Assembly (NCBI GenBank): GCA_947501935.1 | Contig: CANMXU010000008.1 | Location: 91,373-155,372 of the forward strand | Length of the DNA stretch: 64,000 nt | Reading direction: 5' to 3' | From: an uncultured Alteromonadaceae bacterium | GTDB taxonomy: Bacteria; Pseudomonadota; Gammaproteobacteria; Enterobacterales; Alteromonadaceae | In this document: one piece after another, positions 37,573-47,417 of the stretch | Position numbering within the stretch: position 1 is the stretch's first letter | How the letters are laid out: each line of letters begins with the position of its first letter | Program-made: the position numbers and the translations under genes | The notes under the pieces: model-generated | Told to the model about the DNA's origin: nothing | What the model saw: the letters and a program-made list of their open reading frames with translations, nothing else | Database searches by the model: none

Positions 37573-37623
37573 CGGTTTTCCTATACAATTATATTTAAAT
37601 ATGATGTTAAGTTATCTGAAAGT

Positions 37624-40248
37624 CTAACTGATATCTTCAGATAACATTGAAACTAAATGTTGTTTTTCTTGTTCTGTTAACGCTTGGTTTTCAGCATTTG
37701 AAATGGTGAAAACATCTTCAACTTTTTCACCAAAGGTGGTGATTTTTGCTGAGCGTATTTGAATGTTACAATCGTTAAATACTTGCGCAAACCACGCTAA
37801 AACTCCTGGCTGATCAAGGGCGATAATTTCAAGTAAAGTGTGTTTTTTACTACTGTGGTCAATAAAGCTTAATTGTGTTTTAACTTTAAAATGTTTCAAA
37901 CGCGCTGCCACAGGTGCTAAAGAATACTCTTTAGTTTGCTTTTTACTTAATGTAGTAGTTAAAGACTGGGCAATTTCTAAAGCGCGGTAGCTATCATCAA
38001 TGGCTTTACCCCGTTGATCAAGTACTACAAAGGTATTTACGGTATAGCCTGATTTACTTGTGATAATTTTTGCATCGTGAATAGATAGTTTTTTAGTATT
38101 TAACAATGAAACTGTTGAAGCAAAAATGTTGTCTACGTCTTTTGTGAAAATAAATACTTCAGTACCGCCGCGATAAGGTTTAGGACTAATAAGTACTAAC
38201 GGCTTGTTACGGTCATGGCCGATGATGTTTTTGCAGTGCCAAGCGATTTGTGCAGGCGAATAACGTAAAAAATAATCTGTTTTAAATTCTTTCCACAAAA
38301 CTTTTACTTCATCAATATTTACTTCTGATTCGATCAGAAGCTCAATTGCTTGAGCTTGGTTTTCTCTAATTTTTGCACGTAAATCAACAGGTTTTTCAAG
38401 GCCGCGACGAAAAGCGCGTTTAGTCGAGTAATAAAGCTCTTGTAAGAGGTTTGACTTCCAACTATTCCATAAGCTTTCATTGGTTGCGCGCATGTCTGCA
38501 ACTGTTAAACAATAGAGATAATCTAAATGGGCTTCGTCTCTAACAATATCCGCAAAGGTTTTAATTACTTCAGGATCGGTAATATCACGGCGCTGAGCAG
38601 TAACTGACATCAATAAGTGATGTTTTACTAACCATGAAATCATACGACTATCATGGTCATTAATTTGATGGGTTTTACCAAACTCTAAGGCGTCAATAGC
38701 GCCTAATTCAGCATGACTACCACCACGCCCTTTGGCAATGTCATGAAATATACCGGCGAAATATAATAATTCTGGTTTACGTATACGCTGAACTATTTTA
38801 CTACACAGTGGAAATTCATGACCATGCTCTGGTTGGCTAAAGCGATAAAGGTTTTTAATTAAGCGATAACTGTGTTCATCTACAGAATAGGCATGAAATA
38901 AATCAAACTGCATTTGGCCAACAATATTACGCCATTGGGGTAAATAAGCCCCTAATATACTGTGGCGGTGCATTAAGGTGAATGGTAAACCTAAACCTCT
39001 TGGGTGCTTAATTAACTCAACAAAAAATTTACGACATTGCGCGTAATCAATAAGACCAGAAACTAGGCGCCTGCGGGCATTTCTCATCACCCGTAAGGTA
39101 TTTGGATGCAAGCCTTTAACTTCTGGGTGTTTGGCTATTAGCACAAACATTTCCATGATTTTAACAGAGCGCATAAACACTCGGTTATGAGTCACTTTGA
39201 TTAAGCCGTCTACGACGATAAAGTCATCGTTAATCGTGCTGATAACTTCTTCTTTATCATTTTTTAAAATAGCATGGTCGAAATGTTGCAATAACATGGT
39301 ATTTAATTCAGCAACACGGCCAATGATCCTGAAGAAACGTTTCATCATACGTTCTACTGCGGCTTTGCCTACGTCACCAAACCCGAGTAACTTAGCAACA
39401 TCACCTTGGTAATCAAATAGCAAACGGTTTTCACTACGTCCTGCGGTAATGTGCAGGGCAAAGCGCATTCGCCAAAGGTAATCTTGACACTCAAGTAATT
39501 CGAAGAACTCATTAAGGGTTAAATAATTGTGCTCAACTAACTCTTCAAGGCAGTCGGCTACAAAATGACGCTTAGCTACCCAGCCTATGGTTTGAATATC
39601 TCTTAAGCCACCAGGGTTTGCTTTTAAATTCGGCTCTAAGGTATAGGCGGCGCCATGATATTGTTGATGACGATTTGCTTGTTCGTCACGCTTGGCAATG
39701 AAGAACTTTTGCGAGGTCCAAAAAATATCTTCATTAAGTAGCGGTTGCAAATGTTCTACTAACGTTTGGTTACCACAAATTTGGCGCATTTCCATTAAAT
39801 TAGTAGCAACGGTAACATCGTTCTCTGCTTGCTTTAAACACTCTTTAATACTGCGAACGCTGTGGCCAATATCGAGTTTTACATCCCAAAGTTGGGTAAT
39901 AAAGCTGCCAATCTTCTCTTCTAATTCAGCATCGGTATTTTCTTGGGTTAATAACAAAATATCCACATCAGAGAAGGGGTGTAATTCACCGCGTCCGTAA
40001 CCACCAACCGCAAGAAGTGTTATTTGATATTCATCAAGGCGATGTTGGCACCATAGTTTGGTTAAAATATGGTCAACAAATTCTGCGCGAGCGCTTAGTA
40101 ACTCGGAAACGTCAACGCTAGAAAATTGCTCTTTGAGCCAAAGGTTAAATTCTTTACTGAGCTGACAAATTTCAGCGCTAGATAAGGCATCTGAATTTAT
40201 CGCAAACAGCTCTGAAAAATGCTCGGGTATAAGGGAGTGGCTAGTCAA
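37624..40248 (-). CDS. glnD: PII uridylyltransferase/uridylyl-removing enzyme GlnD
   Basis: GlnD senses glutamine and adds UMP to or removes it from PII proteins, setting nitrogen regulation. The 874-residue protein (E. coli 890) has the nucleotidyltransferase motif [19 protein letters not shown] near residue 83, an HD phosphohydrolase domain with [16 protein letters not shown] near 500, and two C-terminal ACT domains (about 690-770 and 800-870, the second with [20 protein letters not shown]). It starts 31 bp after map. All domains are intact. Confidence 0.97.
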   Translation of the reverse strand: MTSHSLIPEHFSELFAINSDALSSAEICQLSKEFNLWLKEQFSSVDVSELLSARAEFVDHILTKLWCQHRLDEYQITLLAVGGYGRGELHPFSDVDILLLTQENTDAELEEKIGSFITQLWDVKLDIGHSVRSIKECLKQAENDVTVATNLMEMRQICGNQTLVEHLQPLLNEDIFWTSQKFFIAKRDEQANRHQQYHGAAYTLEPNLKANPGGLRDIQTIGWVAKRHFVADCLEELVEHNYLTLNEFFELLECQDYLWRMRFALHITAGRSENRLLFDYQGDVAKLLGFGDVGKAAVERMMKRFFRIIGRVAELNTMLLQHFDHAILKNDKEEVISTINDDFIVVDGLIKVTHNRVFMRSVKIMEMFVLIAKHPEVKGLHPNTLRVMRNARRRLVSGLIDYAQCRKFFVELIKHPRGLGLPFTLMHRHSILGAYLPQWRNIVGQMQFDLFHAYSVDEHSYRLIKNLYRFSQPEHGHEFPLCSKIVQRIRKPELLYFAGIFHDIAKGRGGSHAELGAIDALEFGKTHQINDHDSRMISWLVKHHLLMSVTAQRRDITDPEVIKTFADIVRDEAHLDYLYCLTVADMRATNESLWNSWKSNLLQELYYSTKRAFRRGLEKPVDLRAKIRENQAQAIELLIESEVNIDEVKVLWKEFKTDYFLRYSPAQIAWHCKNIIGHDRNKPLVLISPKPYRGGTEVFIFTKDVDNIFASTVSLLNTKKLSIHDAKIITSKSGYTVNTFVVLDQRGKAIDDSYRALEIAQSLTTTLSKKQTKEYSLAPVAARLKHFKVKTQLSFIDHSSKKHTLLEIIALDQPGVLAWFAQVFNDCNIQIRSAKITTFGEKVEDVFTISNAENQALTEQEKQHLVSMLSEDIS

Positions 40249-40279
40249 AATTGGCTCTTCTTCTTATTATAGTAGGCAA

Positions 40280-41068
40280 TTAGTTATGCAGTATTCTGGC
40301 AATAGTATCTTCTTTACGTAAAGTCAGTATTTCGCAGCCGGTTTTGGTAACCACTAAAGTATGTTCCCATTGTGCTGATTTTTTGCCATCTAGGGTCGTT
40401 ACTGTCCAGTTATCTTCTTTATCTAATACTGTATTGGCTCGACCTAAATTTATCATTGGCTCAATGGTAAAACACATGCCTTCTTGCATCTTGGTTTTAT
40501 CATGATTTTTATAATGAACAATTTGCGGCTCTTCATGAAACTCTGCGCCAATCCCATGACCACAATATTCTTTCACAATAGAATAGCGACCTGACTTTTT
40601 AATAAACTTTTGAATGGCACTGCCTATTTCGCCAAAAGCAACACCAGGTTTTACTTTCTTTAAACCGATATAAAGGGCTTCTTGCGTAATGCGACATAAA
40701 CGCGCGTCTTCTGCTGATACATCGCCAATCAAAAACATTTTACTGGTATCACCGTGGTAACCGTCTTTGATAACAGTAATGTCGATATTAACTATATCAC
40801 CGTCTTTTAATGGCGTATCGTTAGGAATACCATGACAAACTATTTCGTTCACTGAGGTACAGATTGATTTTGGGAAGCCATGATAGTTAAGTGGCGCTGA
40901 AATGGCATTTTGCACCTTTTCAGTATAGTCAGCACATAAGGTATTTAATTCATTGGTTGTAACGCCAGCAATAACGTGTGGTGCGATCATCTCTAATACA
41001 TCGGCTGCTAGTTTCCCTGCAATCCTCATTTTTGCTATTTCTTCTTGCGTCTTAATTACAATGCTCAT
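40280..41068 (-). CDS. map: Type I methionine aminopeptidase
   Basis: Map removes the initiator methionine from nascent proteins. The ORF is open to 41143, but the start is placed at ATG 41068: GAGG lies 5 nt before it, and the product of 262 residues (MSIVIKTQEEIAKMR) matches E. coli length (264). The metal ligands are present: D in NIDITV, D in GYHGDTSKMF, H in YCGHGIGAEFHEEP, and E residues in FTIEPM and SAQWEHTLVV. It heads the map-glnD-dapD unit; E. coli has rpsB divergent from it, which is not the case here. Confidence 0.96.
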   Translation of the reverse strand: MSIVIKTQEEIAKMRIAGKLAADVLEMIAPHVIAGVTTNELNTLCADYTEKVQNAISAPLNYHGFPKSICTSVNEIVCHGIPNDTPLKDGDIVNIDITVIKDGYHGDTSKMFLIGDVSAEDARLCRITQEALYIGLKKVKPGVAFGEIGSAIQKFIKKSGRYSIVKEYCGHGIGAEFHEEPQIVHYKNHDKTKMQEGMCFTIEPMINLGRANTVLDKEDNWTVTTLDGKKSAQWEHTLVVTKTGCEILTLRKEDTIARILHN

Positions 41069-41233
41069 TAATGCCTCATAGTGGTGCTGACTTATGTCTA
41101 AAAATTGAAGTGACTTAGGTTCTCTGCCTAAGTAGGCCAGCATTTTACATACTTTTCTAATTGTTAGAAAGCATAGCTTATGAACTTTTAATGATAACTA
41201 AGCTCTAGCTAAACTATATAGTCTTAGAATTAC

Positions 41234-41839
41234 TTATCTTTCAAGCTCAAACTTCACTGCTTCAACAATTGTTTCTGGTGCTTCTATATAAAGGTTATGG
41301 TTGAGTAGAATCAATTGCTCATCAATTGCTAATAATAAAGCAGGGATAGCTTCAGTACCGATGACCTCTTGTAGTTCATTTACTTCTTGTAAACTGATTT
41401 CAGCATCTTTGGTGTATTTCTCTAAAGTAAATACTTTCGCTGGTGGAGAAAGCTTTAATTGCTCAATTATTGGTGTTAGCTCTTCTAATGAAGCAAGCGC
41501 CAAACCTTGTTCAAAATGAGCTTCTTGTAGAGCAATTAATAGCTCAAATGCTTTTTTAGGGGCACGATTTTGCGCCCAAGCAAGTAAATTAAAAGCCAGT
41601 GTGGAGTCTTTCTTAGCGGCTAAAGACTCAATATATAGCGGGTTAAATTTAACACCACTTATTTCTTCCACGGTTTTAATGTCGTCAAGCTTAATAGTTT
41701 GCTCGCCATCAAAATGGCCACAATGTAATAAATTAAGGTTAATTTTAGGAAAAGCTTGGGTTATTTGCTTAACTAATTCAGTAGCTCTGTAGCTCCATGG
41801 ACAATGACTGTCATAGAGGAAAAATAATTCAGTAGACAT
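41234..41839 (-). CDS. DsbA-family thioredoxin-fold protein with a CPWS site
   Basis: The 201-residue protein has a thioredoxin fold with an alpha-helical insertion, as in DsbA, FrnE and HCCA-isomerase relatives. The active-site segment near residue 13 is SHCPWSYRA: the usual CxxC is CxxS, so it cannot form the standard dithiol. A cis-Pro loop follows later (GTEAIPALLLA). No signal peptide is present, so it is cytoplasmic, unlike DsbA. A glutathione-dependent or isomerase role is plausible from CxxS relatives but unproven. It is a single gene upstream of map. Confidence 0.8.
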   Translation of the reverse strand: MSTELFFLYDSHCPWSYRATELVKQITQAFPKINLNLLHCGHFDGEQTIKLDDIKTVEEISGVKFNPLYIESLAAKKDSTLAFNLLAWAQNRAPKKAFELLIALQEAHFEQGLALASLEELTPIIEQLKLSPPAKVFTLEKYTKDAEISLQEVNELQEVIGTEAIPALLLAIDEQLILLNHNLYIEAPETIVEAVKFELER

Positions 41840-42396
41840 GCGTTACTCGTGAAATAATTATCTGATTAATGATATTTAACAATTTGCCATTATACAGCGT
41901 TTCTATTTATTTTATTATGCAATTAAAGAATATTAATTTAGCAAAACCTTTATTGAGTATATATTTAGATAATACAATATCTTAACGTGTGCGTGAAATT
42001 TTCTTTAACTGATTCATTGTGTGATTACTATACAGATTTTTGGCAGCTTTAATAATTTCATTTGACTTACTACGAATGAATTAGTAAAACATATATAGCA
42101 AATATTTGTTTCTATAAAATAAAGAATAAATTCAATTGTACTTTTACTATTTCATTTAACTTTTCTCACTATTTTTATAGCGCAGAAGAGATTAACTTTA
42201 GTTGGTATTTTGTACAAATGATTAGAAAGATTATCTTTGAAACCTTATTTATGTCTCTTCGGTTGACAGTTATGCTGTTGTCTGGGAGTATTGACTGGTT
42301 TTATTCTAGAGAAATAAAAACTTAAAATGGCAGATTATTAAATTTGCGTTAACAAAGTATTTGTTATCAAAATTCAATAGCAACTGGTTGGGAACT
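41840..42396. other. Intergenic region upstream of the TonB2-type cluster
   Basis: No gene is seen in this 557-bp AT-rich region. It must hold the promoter of the downstream operon and that of the DsbA-like gene. TTGACA at 42263 and TTGACT at 42292 are candidate -35 elements, but no matching consensus -10 is clear. I see no good Fur box. Confidence 0.4.
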
Positions 42397-43176
42397 ATGT
42401 CCAAATTAAGCAAGAAAAGCCTTATCGCGTCGACGATAGCTGGCGCAATCGCTCTTACAGCAAGTAACTTTGCTGCTGCAGACGCGTTAACTGATTTACA
42501 AAAAGCAGAAGCAACAGTATTTAAAGCCTCTGTAAAATCTCAAAACAAAATCAATAATATTTATGAGCAAACGCAAGAGTTACTTGCTGAATATCGTAAT
42601 ACTGTTGATGAAGCTGAAGTATTAAAAGGCTATAACGATCACGTTCAACGTATGGTTGATGATCAAAAAGCTAACATTGCATCATTAGAAGAGCAAATCG
42701 CTGGTATTGATAAAATCAAGCAAGGTGTTGTTCCTCTTATGTATAAGATGATTGATACGCTTGAGCAATTCATTGCCTTAGACGTTCCGTTAAACCTAGA
42801 AAGCCGCCAAGAGCGTATTGCTGGTCTTCGTGACGTAATGAATAACTCTAACGTAACAACTTCTGAGCAATTCCGTTTAGTACTTGAAGCTTATGAAATT
42901 GAAGCTAACTACGGTACTGTTTTTGATTCATACCAAGCAGAGTTAGATTTAGGCGACCGCCTGATCACTGCTGATTTTGTTCATATGGGCCGAGTATCTT
43001 TTGTTGCTCAGTCGCTTGATATGAAACATTCTTGGGTTTGGAACAATGATTCTCGTGCATGGGAAGAGTTAGGTGATGAGTACTTAAAGCCTATTACTGA
43101 TGCTATTCGTATGGCCCGTAAACAATTGCCTATGGATTTAACTAAATTACCAGTATTTGCAGCAGGAGCAAAATAA
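42397..43176 (+). CDS. DUF3450 family exported protein of the TonB2-type cluster
   Basis: The 259-residue product begins with a signal peptide (MSKLSKKSLIASTIAGAIALTASNFAAA) and has a long coiled coil (about residues 30-120), fitting DUF3450, a periplasmic protein that regularly precedes ttpC-exbB-exbD-tonB. I use ATG 42397 (GGGA 5 nt upstream); a TTG at 42361 would prepend 12 residues. It ends at the TAATG junction with the next gene, so the cluster begins here and is translationally coupled. Its exact role is unknown. Confidence 0.88.
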   Translation: MSKLSKKSLIASTIAGAIALTASNFAAADALTDLQKAEATVFKASVKSQNKINNIYEQTQELLAEYRNTVDEAEVLKGYNDHVQRMVDDQKANIASLEEQIAGIDKIKQGVVPLMYKMIDTLEQFIALDVPLNLESRQERIAGLRDVMNNSNVTTSEQFRLVLEAYEIEANYGTVFDSYQAELDLGDRLITADFVHMGRVSFVAQSLDMKHSWVWNNDSRAWEELGDEYLKPITDAIRMARKQLPMDLTKLPVFAAGAK

Positions 43177-44525
43177 TGAAAAGACTTATTAATTCTGTAA
43201 TGCTTGCTGCTTCATTAACAGCAGGTTTTTCAGTTGCTTCTAACGCAAATGAACTAAATGATTTATTAAAGCAAGTTAAAGCTGACCGTATTTCAGAAGC
43301 TAAACTTGATAAAAAACGCGAAGCTGAATTTACTTCTGCTCGTGCTGACAAACAAGCTTTATTAAACAAAGCGAAAAAAGAGTTAGCTAACCAAAACGCG
43401 CGTAACAAACGTTTAACTAAAGAATATGCTGCTAATGAAATTACATTAGCGCAAAAAGAAGTTGAACTAGATAACGCTACTGGTACTTTAGGTGAAATGT
43501 TCGGTGTGTCTCGTGCCGCTGCAGCAAACGCTTATGGTCAAATTGCTACTTCAATTGTAAGTGCTGAATATCCTGGTCGTGGTGAAGCTTTAGATCGCAT
43601 CGCTAACGCAAAAGCTATCCCAGCCCTAGAAGATTTAGAAGAGTTATGGTTTGCCCTGCAAACTGAAATGACTCAATCAGGTGAAGTTTCTCAGTTCAGC
43701 ACTGAAGTAACCAACCTTGATGGTTCTAAATCAACTGAAACAGTGACTCGTATTGGTACTTTTAACTTAGTTTCTGATAACGGCTACTTGAACTACAACG
43801 ATGAAGTTGGTCAAGTTCAACCGCTAGCTAAGCAACCTGCAGGTTACATCGCAGAAACTGCTTCAGGTTTTTCAGATGCAACTTCTGGTTACTCTCCATT
43901 GTATGTTGACCCTTCTCGTGGCGCTATCTTAACGCTAGAAACACGTAAGAAAACGCTTGAAGAGTTCTACCATCAAGGTGGCACAGTTGGTTATGCAATT
44001 ACTATTTTGTTAATCATTGGTTTCTTAATCGCTTTAGAGCGTATTATAGTTCTTGGCTCTGTGACTTCTAAAATGAATGCTCAACAGAAAAACCTTGACC
44101 AACCAAACACTAATAACCCACTTGGTCGTTTATTAACGGTTTATCAAGAAAACAAAGGTGCTGATGCTGAAACATTAGAACTTAAACTTGATGAAGCAAT
44201 TTTACGCGAAACGCCTAAAGTTGACCGTGGTATTAACTTAATCAAAATGTTTGCTGCTATCGCACCATTAATGGGTCTATTAGGTACTGTTATTGGTATG
44301 ATTTTAACTTTCCAAACAATCACACTATTTGGTACAGGTGACCCGAAAATTATGGCGGGTAACATCTCATTAGCGCTTGTAACTACAGCTCTTGGTCTAA
44401 TTGCTGCGTTACCTCTAATCTTAGTACACAGTGTTGTTGCTGGTAAGAGTAAAGCCGTTCTTCATAAATTAGACGAGCAAAGTGCTGGTTTGATTGCTGC
44501 TATTGCAGAGAAGGAGTCTAAATAA
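43176..44525 (+). CDS. TtpC-like MotA/TolQ/ExbB proton channel protein
   Basis: The protein of 449 residues has a signal peptide, a periplasmic coiled-coil domain (about 25-110), a further domain, and a C-terminal MotA/TolQ/ExbB region with three membrane helices (about 270-290, 360-385, 400-425). This is the architecture of TtpC, required together with ExbB2/ExbD2/TonB2 for iron-complex uptake in Vibrio. The conserved channel segment is IAPLMGLLGTVIGMILTFQ. It overlaps the DUF3450 stop and the following exbB start by one base each (TAATG). Confidence 0.9.
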   Translation: MKRLINSVMLAASLTAGFSVASNANELNDLLKQVKADRISEAKLDKKREAEFTSARADKQALLNKAKKELANQNARNKRLTKEYAANEITLAQKEVELDNATGTLGEMFGVSRAAAANAYGQIATSIVSAEYPGRGEALDRIANAKAIPALEDLEELWFALQTEMTQSGEVSQFSTEVTNLDGSKSTETVTRIGTFNLVSDNGYLNYNDEVGQVQPLAKQPAGYIAETASGFSDATSGYSPLYVDPSRGAILTLETRKKTLEEFYHQGGTVGYAITILLIIGFLIALERIIVLGSVTSKMNAQQKNLDQPNTNNPLGRLLTVYQENKGADAETLELKLDEAILRETPKVDRGINLIKMFAAIAPLMGLLGTVIGMILTFQTITLFGTGDPKIMAGNISLALVTTALGLIAALPLILVHSVVAGKSKAVLHKLDEQSAGLIAAIAEKESK

Positions 44526-45049
44526 TGTTATTCCTGATAGAGCTTGTTGAATCTGTCAGGAGTTTTGTTGCGACTGGCGGTAATGTTTTATATTTCGTCG
44601 CCATCGCTCTCTTATTAATGTGGGTCATGATGATAGAACGTTATTGGTTCTTAGCATCGGTTTATCCTAAAATGCGAGAAGATATTATTTCACGTTGGAC
44701 GGAAAGAACTGATACTACTTCATGGTACGCACATCGAATTAGAGATACATGGATCTCCGAAGCGACAGAATTACTTGAACGTAACATGATTACGATTAAA
44801 ACCTTGGTGGCAATGTGTCCACTAATTGGCTTGCTCGGTACCGTAACAGGCATGATTTCAGTATTCGAAACCATGGCACAACAAGGTACAGGTAATCCTC
44901 GCCTCATGGCTGCAGGTATATCTATGGCGACTATCCCGACAATGGCGGGTATGGTTGCAGCGTTATCAGGTGTATTTTTCAGCTCAAGGTTAGATGCAAA
45001 AGTTAAACTAGCAAAGGCTAAACTGGTTGACAGTTTACCTCATCACTAG
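44525..45049 (+). CDS. ExbB2-like biopolymer transport protein
   Basis: ExbB and ExbD form the inner-membrane proton channel that powers TonB. The 174-residue protein has three membrane helices and the segment CPLIGLLGTVTGMISVFETMAQQGTG, with the channel-lining Thr residues. It is shorter than E. coli ExbB because it lacks the long cytoplasmic extension of TtpC, in keeping with ExbB2 of Vibrio. It overlaps the previous stop and lies 12 bp before exbD. Confidence 0.93.
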   Translation: MLFLIELVESVRSFVATGGNVLYFVAIALLLMWVMMIERYWFLASVYPKMREDIISRWTERTDTTSWYAHRIRDTWISEATELLERNMITIKTLVAMCPLIGLLGTVTGMISVFETMAQQGTGNPRLMAAGISMATIPTMAGMVAALSGVFFSSRLDAKVKLAKAKLVDSLPHH

Positions 45050-45061
45050 AGAGATATTCGA

Positions 45062-45463
45062 ATGGCACGTAAACGTATTCGTGAAGACGAGGAAGCAGTA
45101 ATTGATATGACACCGATGCTAGACATCGTATTTATCATGCTGATCTTCTTCATTGTAACCACTTCATTTGTAAAAGAAGCTGGTATTGAAGTAAATAAAC
45201 CTAAAGCGGCTAACCAGTCTAAGCAAAAATCAGCTAACATTTTTGTTGCTGTTAAAGACAATGGCGAAATTTGGTTAGACAAACGTAGAGTCGATGTTGA
45301 ACGTGTTGCGGCAAACATTGAAAAACTATTAGCTGAACAGCCAACTGACGTTGTTATCATTCAAGCAGACAAAGACGCAAAACATGGCGTTGTTGTTAAA
45401 GTAATGGATGCAATTAAGGAAGCTGGCATAGACCGAATTTCTATTGCAGCAGCAAAGGGGTAG
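45062..45463 (+). CDS. ExbD2-like biopolymer transport protein
   Basis: ExbD is a single-pass protein whose membrane Asp carries protons in the ExbB-ExbD motor. The 133-residue protein has a membrane helix at about 18-42 (DMTPMLDIVFIMLIFFIVTT) with the essential Asp near residue 21, and a periplasmic domain ending in VVIIQADKDAKHG. A Shine-Dalgarno AGAGAT is 7 bp before the ATG. The tonB gene starts 3 bp after the stop. Confidence 0.94.
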   Translation: MARKRIREDEEAVIDMTPMLDIVFIMLIFFIVTTSFVKEAGIEVNKPKAANQSKQKSANIFVAVKDNGEIWLDKRRVDVERVAANIEKLLAEQPTDVVIIQADKDAKHGVVVKVMDAIKEAGIDRISIAAAKG

Positions 45464-45466
45464 TTT

Positions 45467-46084
45467 ATGGTTCGCTTTTTAGTATCAATACTACTAGGCG
45501 CAGCAGTAACTTTTGCTTTATTCGTTTTTATGGCAACTCTTATTTCTAGCGGTGATAGAAGTAAAGATGAAGCTCCTGAAAGCATTATAGTTGAAGTTAA
45601 TACTACGCCGCCTAAGTCAGCAGCTGAACAACGTAGACGTGTTCCGCCGCCGCCGCCGCCGCCGCCAAAAACGCCGCCTAAGCCTCAAGCTCCAGAGCCT
45701 GAAGTTAATAACAATGCCGGTGGATTAACCTTTAATATGCCTGGTGTTCAATTATCAGGTGCTAATACAGGTATTTCGGCACCAGGTGCGGGTTTTGGTC
45801 GTGATGGTGAAGCTACACCGATAGTTCGAATTGAGCCTAAATACCCAATTCAAGCTGCTCGTGATGGTAAAGAAGGTTGGGTAAGACTTTCTTTCACTAT
45901 CAATGAAATTGGTGGTGTTGAAGACGTTACAGTTACTGAAGCTCAACCTAAGCGTATTTTTGATAAAGAAGCAAAACGCGCGCTTAGAAAGTGGAAATAC
46001 AAGCCAAAAGTTGTTGATGGTAAGCCACAAAAACAAGTGGGTTTAACTGTACAACTTGACTTTAAAATGGACGGAGGAAGTTAA
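45467..46084 (+). CDS. tonB: TonB2-like energy transducer
   Basis: TonB spans the periplasm and transfers energy from the ExbB-ExbD motor to outer-membrane receptors. The 205-residue protein has an N-terminal membrane helix (about 4-26), a proline-rich segment (eight prolines encoded by a (CCG)7CCA run at 45644-45667, then KTPPKPQAPEPEV), a glycine-rich linker, and a C-terminal TonB domain with YPIQAARDGKEGWVRLSFTI and RALRKWKYKPKVVDGKP. It is short for TonB, as are TonB2 proteins. It overlaps the TPR gene by one base. Confidence 0.93.
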   Translation: MVRFLVSILLGAAVTFALFVFMATLISSGDRSKDEAPESIIVEVNTTPPKSAAEQRRRVPPPPPPPPKTPPKPQAPEPEVNNNAGGLTFNMPGVQLSGANTGISAPGAGFGRDGEATPIVRIEPKYPIQAARDGKEGWVRLSFTINEIGGVEDVTVTEAQPKRIFDKEAKRALRKWKYKPKVVDGKPQKQVGLTVQLDFKMDGGS

Positions 46085-47346
46085 TGATGTTTAAGAAAAT
46101 TTTGACTTCTTTAGTCGTCGTTTCTTCATTAGTAGTTGTTCAGTTACCTGTTGCTGGAAATGCAATGGCCGCTGAAGCTAAAAAAGAAGAAAAGAAAAAA
46201 CGTCCGACACAGTTGGTAGGCCCTTCTGTTGGTAAAAAAGTTGGTAAAGCTTTTGAGTCGTACTCTGCTGATGATATTGATGGTGCTCTAGTTATATTAC
46301 TTGATATCGAAGCTAAAAAAGATTACGACAAAGCTTATGTATCGCGTTTTATAGCGGTTATGTACGCTACCAAAGGTGACGAAGTTAAAGCTATTGAGTA
46401 TCTGAAAAAGGCAGTTGCTCCTGATATCTTAAATGAAGGTGATCAGGGCGAAGCGTTAAAATTATTAGCTGATTTGCAAATGCAAACTAAAGCTTATAAA
46501 GAAGCGCTAAAAAACTACCATGCTTGGATGGACTTTACTGGTAAGTCAGACGGCAATACTTGGGTTAAAATTGCGCAAGCTTATACTGAGCTTAAACAAT
46601 TAGAAAAAGTAACTGCACCTGCTGACAAAGCCATTGTTGCTTTTGGCGATAAGCAAAATCAAAACCCTTATGTTCTTAAAATTCAGGCATATTATGAACG
46701 CAAGAAATATCCAGAGGCGATTGATGTTTTAGAAACCGTGTTACAAGTGTTCCCAGAGAATAAAATTTGGTGGACTCAACTTGGCATGTTCTATTTGCTT
46801 GTTGAAGATTATCAGAAAGGTTTAGCCGTTTTAGACTTAGCTTATAAGCAAGGATTTTTAGATAAAGAATCTCAAATTAAAACTTTGGCTAGTTTATATG
46901 CCTCTAATGAAATTCCGTACAAAGCGGCAACATTATTAGAAAAGCATATCGACTCAGGTTTAGTTAAAAGAGATGACCAAAATGTTGCTACTTTAGCAAA
47001 TGCGTGGCATGCAGCTATGCATATTGATAAAGCAGCTAAATATTATGGTGAACTTGCTAAAATGACTAATGACGCAAAATATTATCGTAAACAGGGCATG
47101 TTGCTTAAGCAAGATGAACAATTTAAGAAATCAATTGCTGCATTAAATAAAGCATTAGAACTAGATAAAAAAGATGAAGGTAAAGTTCATATGAGCCTTG
47201 CTGAATCATACTTCTATCTAGAAAACTATAAAAAAGCTTATGCTGCTATCCAAAAAGCGATGAAAGATCCTAAAACCAAGCGTGCAGCTCGGGGTTGGGT
47301 TGGCTTTATCAAAGATACTGCTAAGCGTAAAGGTAAGTCTATTTAG
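46084..47346 (+). CDS. Exported TPR-repeat protein of the TonB2-type cluster
   Basis: The 420-residue product begins with a signal peptide (MMFKKILTSLVVVSSLVVVQLPVAGNAMA) and has a run of TPR-like helical repeats across residues 50-400, the last being DEGKVHMSLAESYFYLENYKKAYAAIQKAM. A TPR protein commonly closes ttpC-exbB-exbD-tonB clusters in Alteromonadales and Vibrio, but its partner is not known. It is joined by a TAATG overlap to tonB and followed by a terminator. Confidence 0.88.
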   Translation: MMFKKILTSLVVVSSLVVVQLPVAGNAMAAEAKKEEKKKRPTQLVGPSVGKKVGKAFESYSADDIDGALVILLDIEAKKDYDKAYVSRFIAVMYATKGDEVKAIEYLKKAVAPDILNEGDQGEALKLLADLQMQTKAYKEALKNYHAWMDFTGKSDGNTWVKIAQAYTELKQLEKVTAPADKAIVAFGDKQNQNPYVLKIQAYYERKKYPEAIDVLETVLQVFPENKIWWTQLGMFYLLVEDYQKGLAVLDLAYKQGFLDKESQIKTLASLYASNEIPYKAATLLEKHIDSGLVKRDDQNVATLANAWHAAMHIDKAAKYYGELAKMTNDAKYYRKQGMLLKQDEQFKKSIAALNKALELDKKDEGKVHMSLAESYFYLENYKKAYAAIQKAMKDPKTKRAARGWVGFIKDTAKRKGKSI

Positions 47347-47386
47347 TGTTAACTAAATTTATTACACTTTAGTTTATATTGTGATT

Positions 47387-47417
47387 TAAATCCCTCGCTT
47401 TTAGCGGGGGATTTTTG
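47387..47417 (+). terminator. Terminator ending the TonB2-type operon
   Basis: AAATCCCTCGC-TTTTA-GCGGGGGATTTTTG forms a strong hairpin with a T run 40 bp after the TPR gene. The stop codon of the convergent gene (47403-47401) lies inside this hairpin, and the reverse strand also has a short T run, so both genes may end here. Confidence 0.88.

Noticed and set aside
42200..42300. Fur box before the TonB2-type cluster
   Set aside because: The sequence near 42215-42240 has only scattered matches to GATAAT-type hexamers; not good enough to report.
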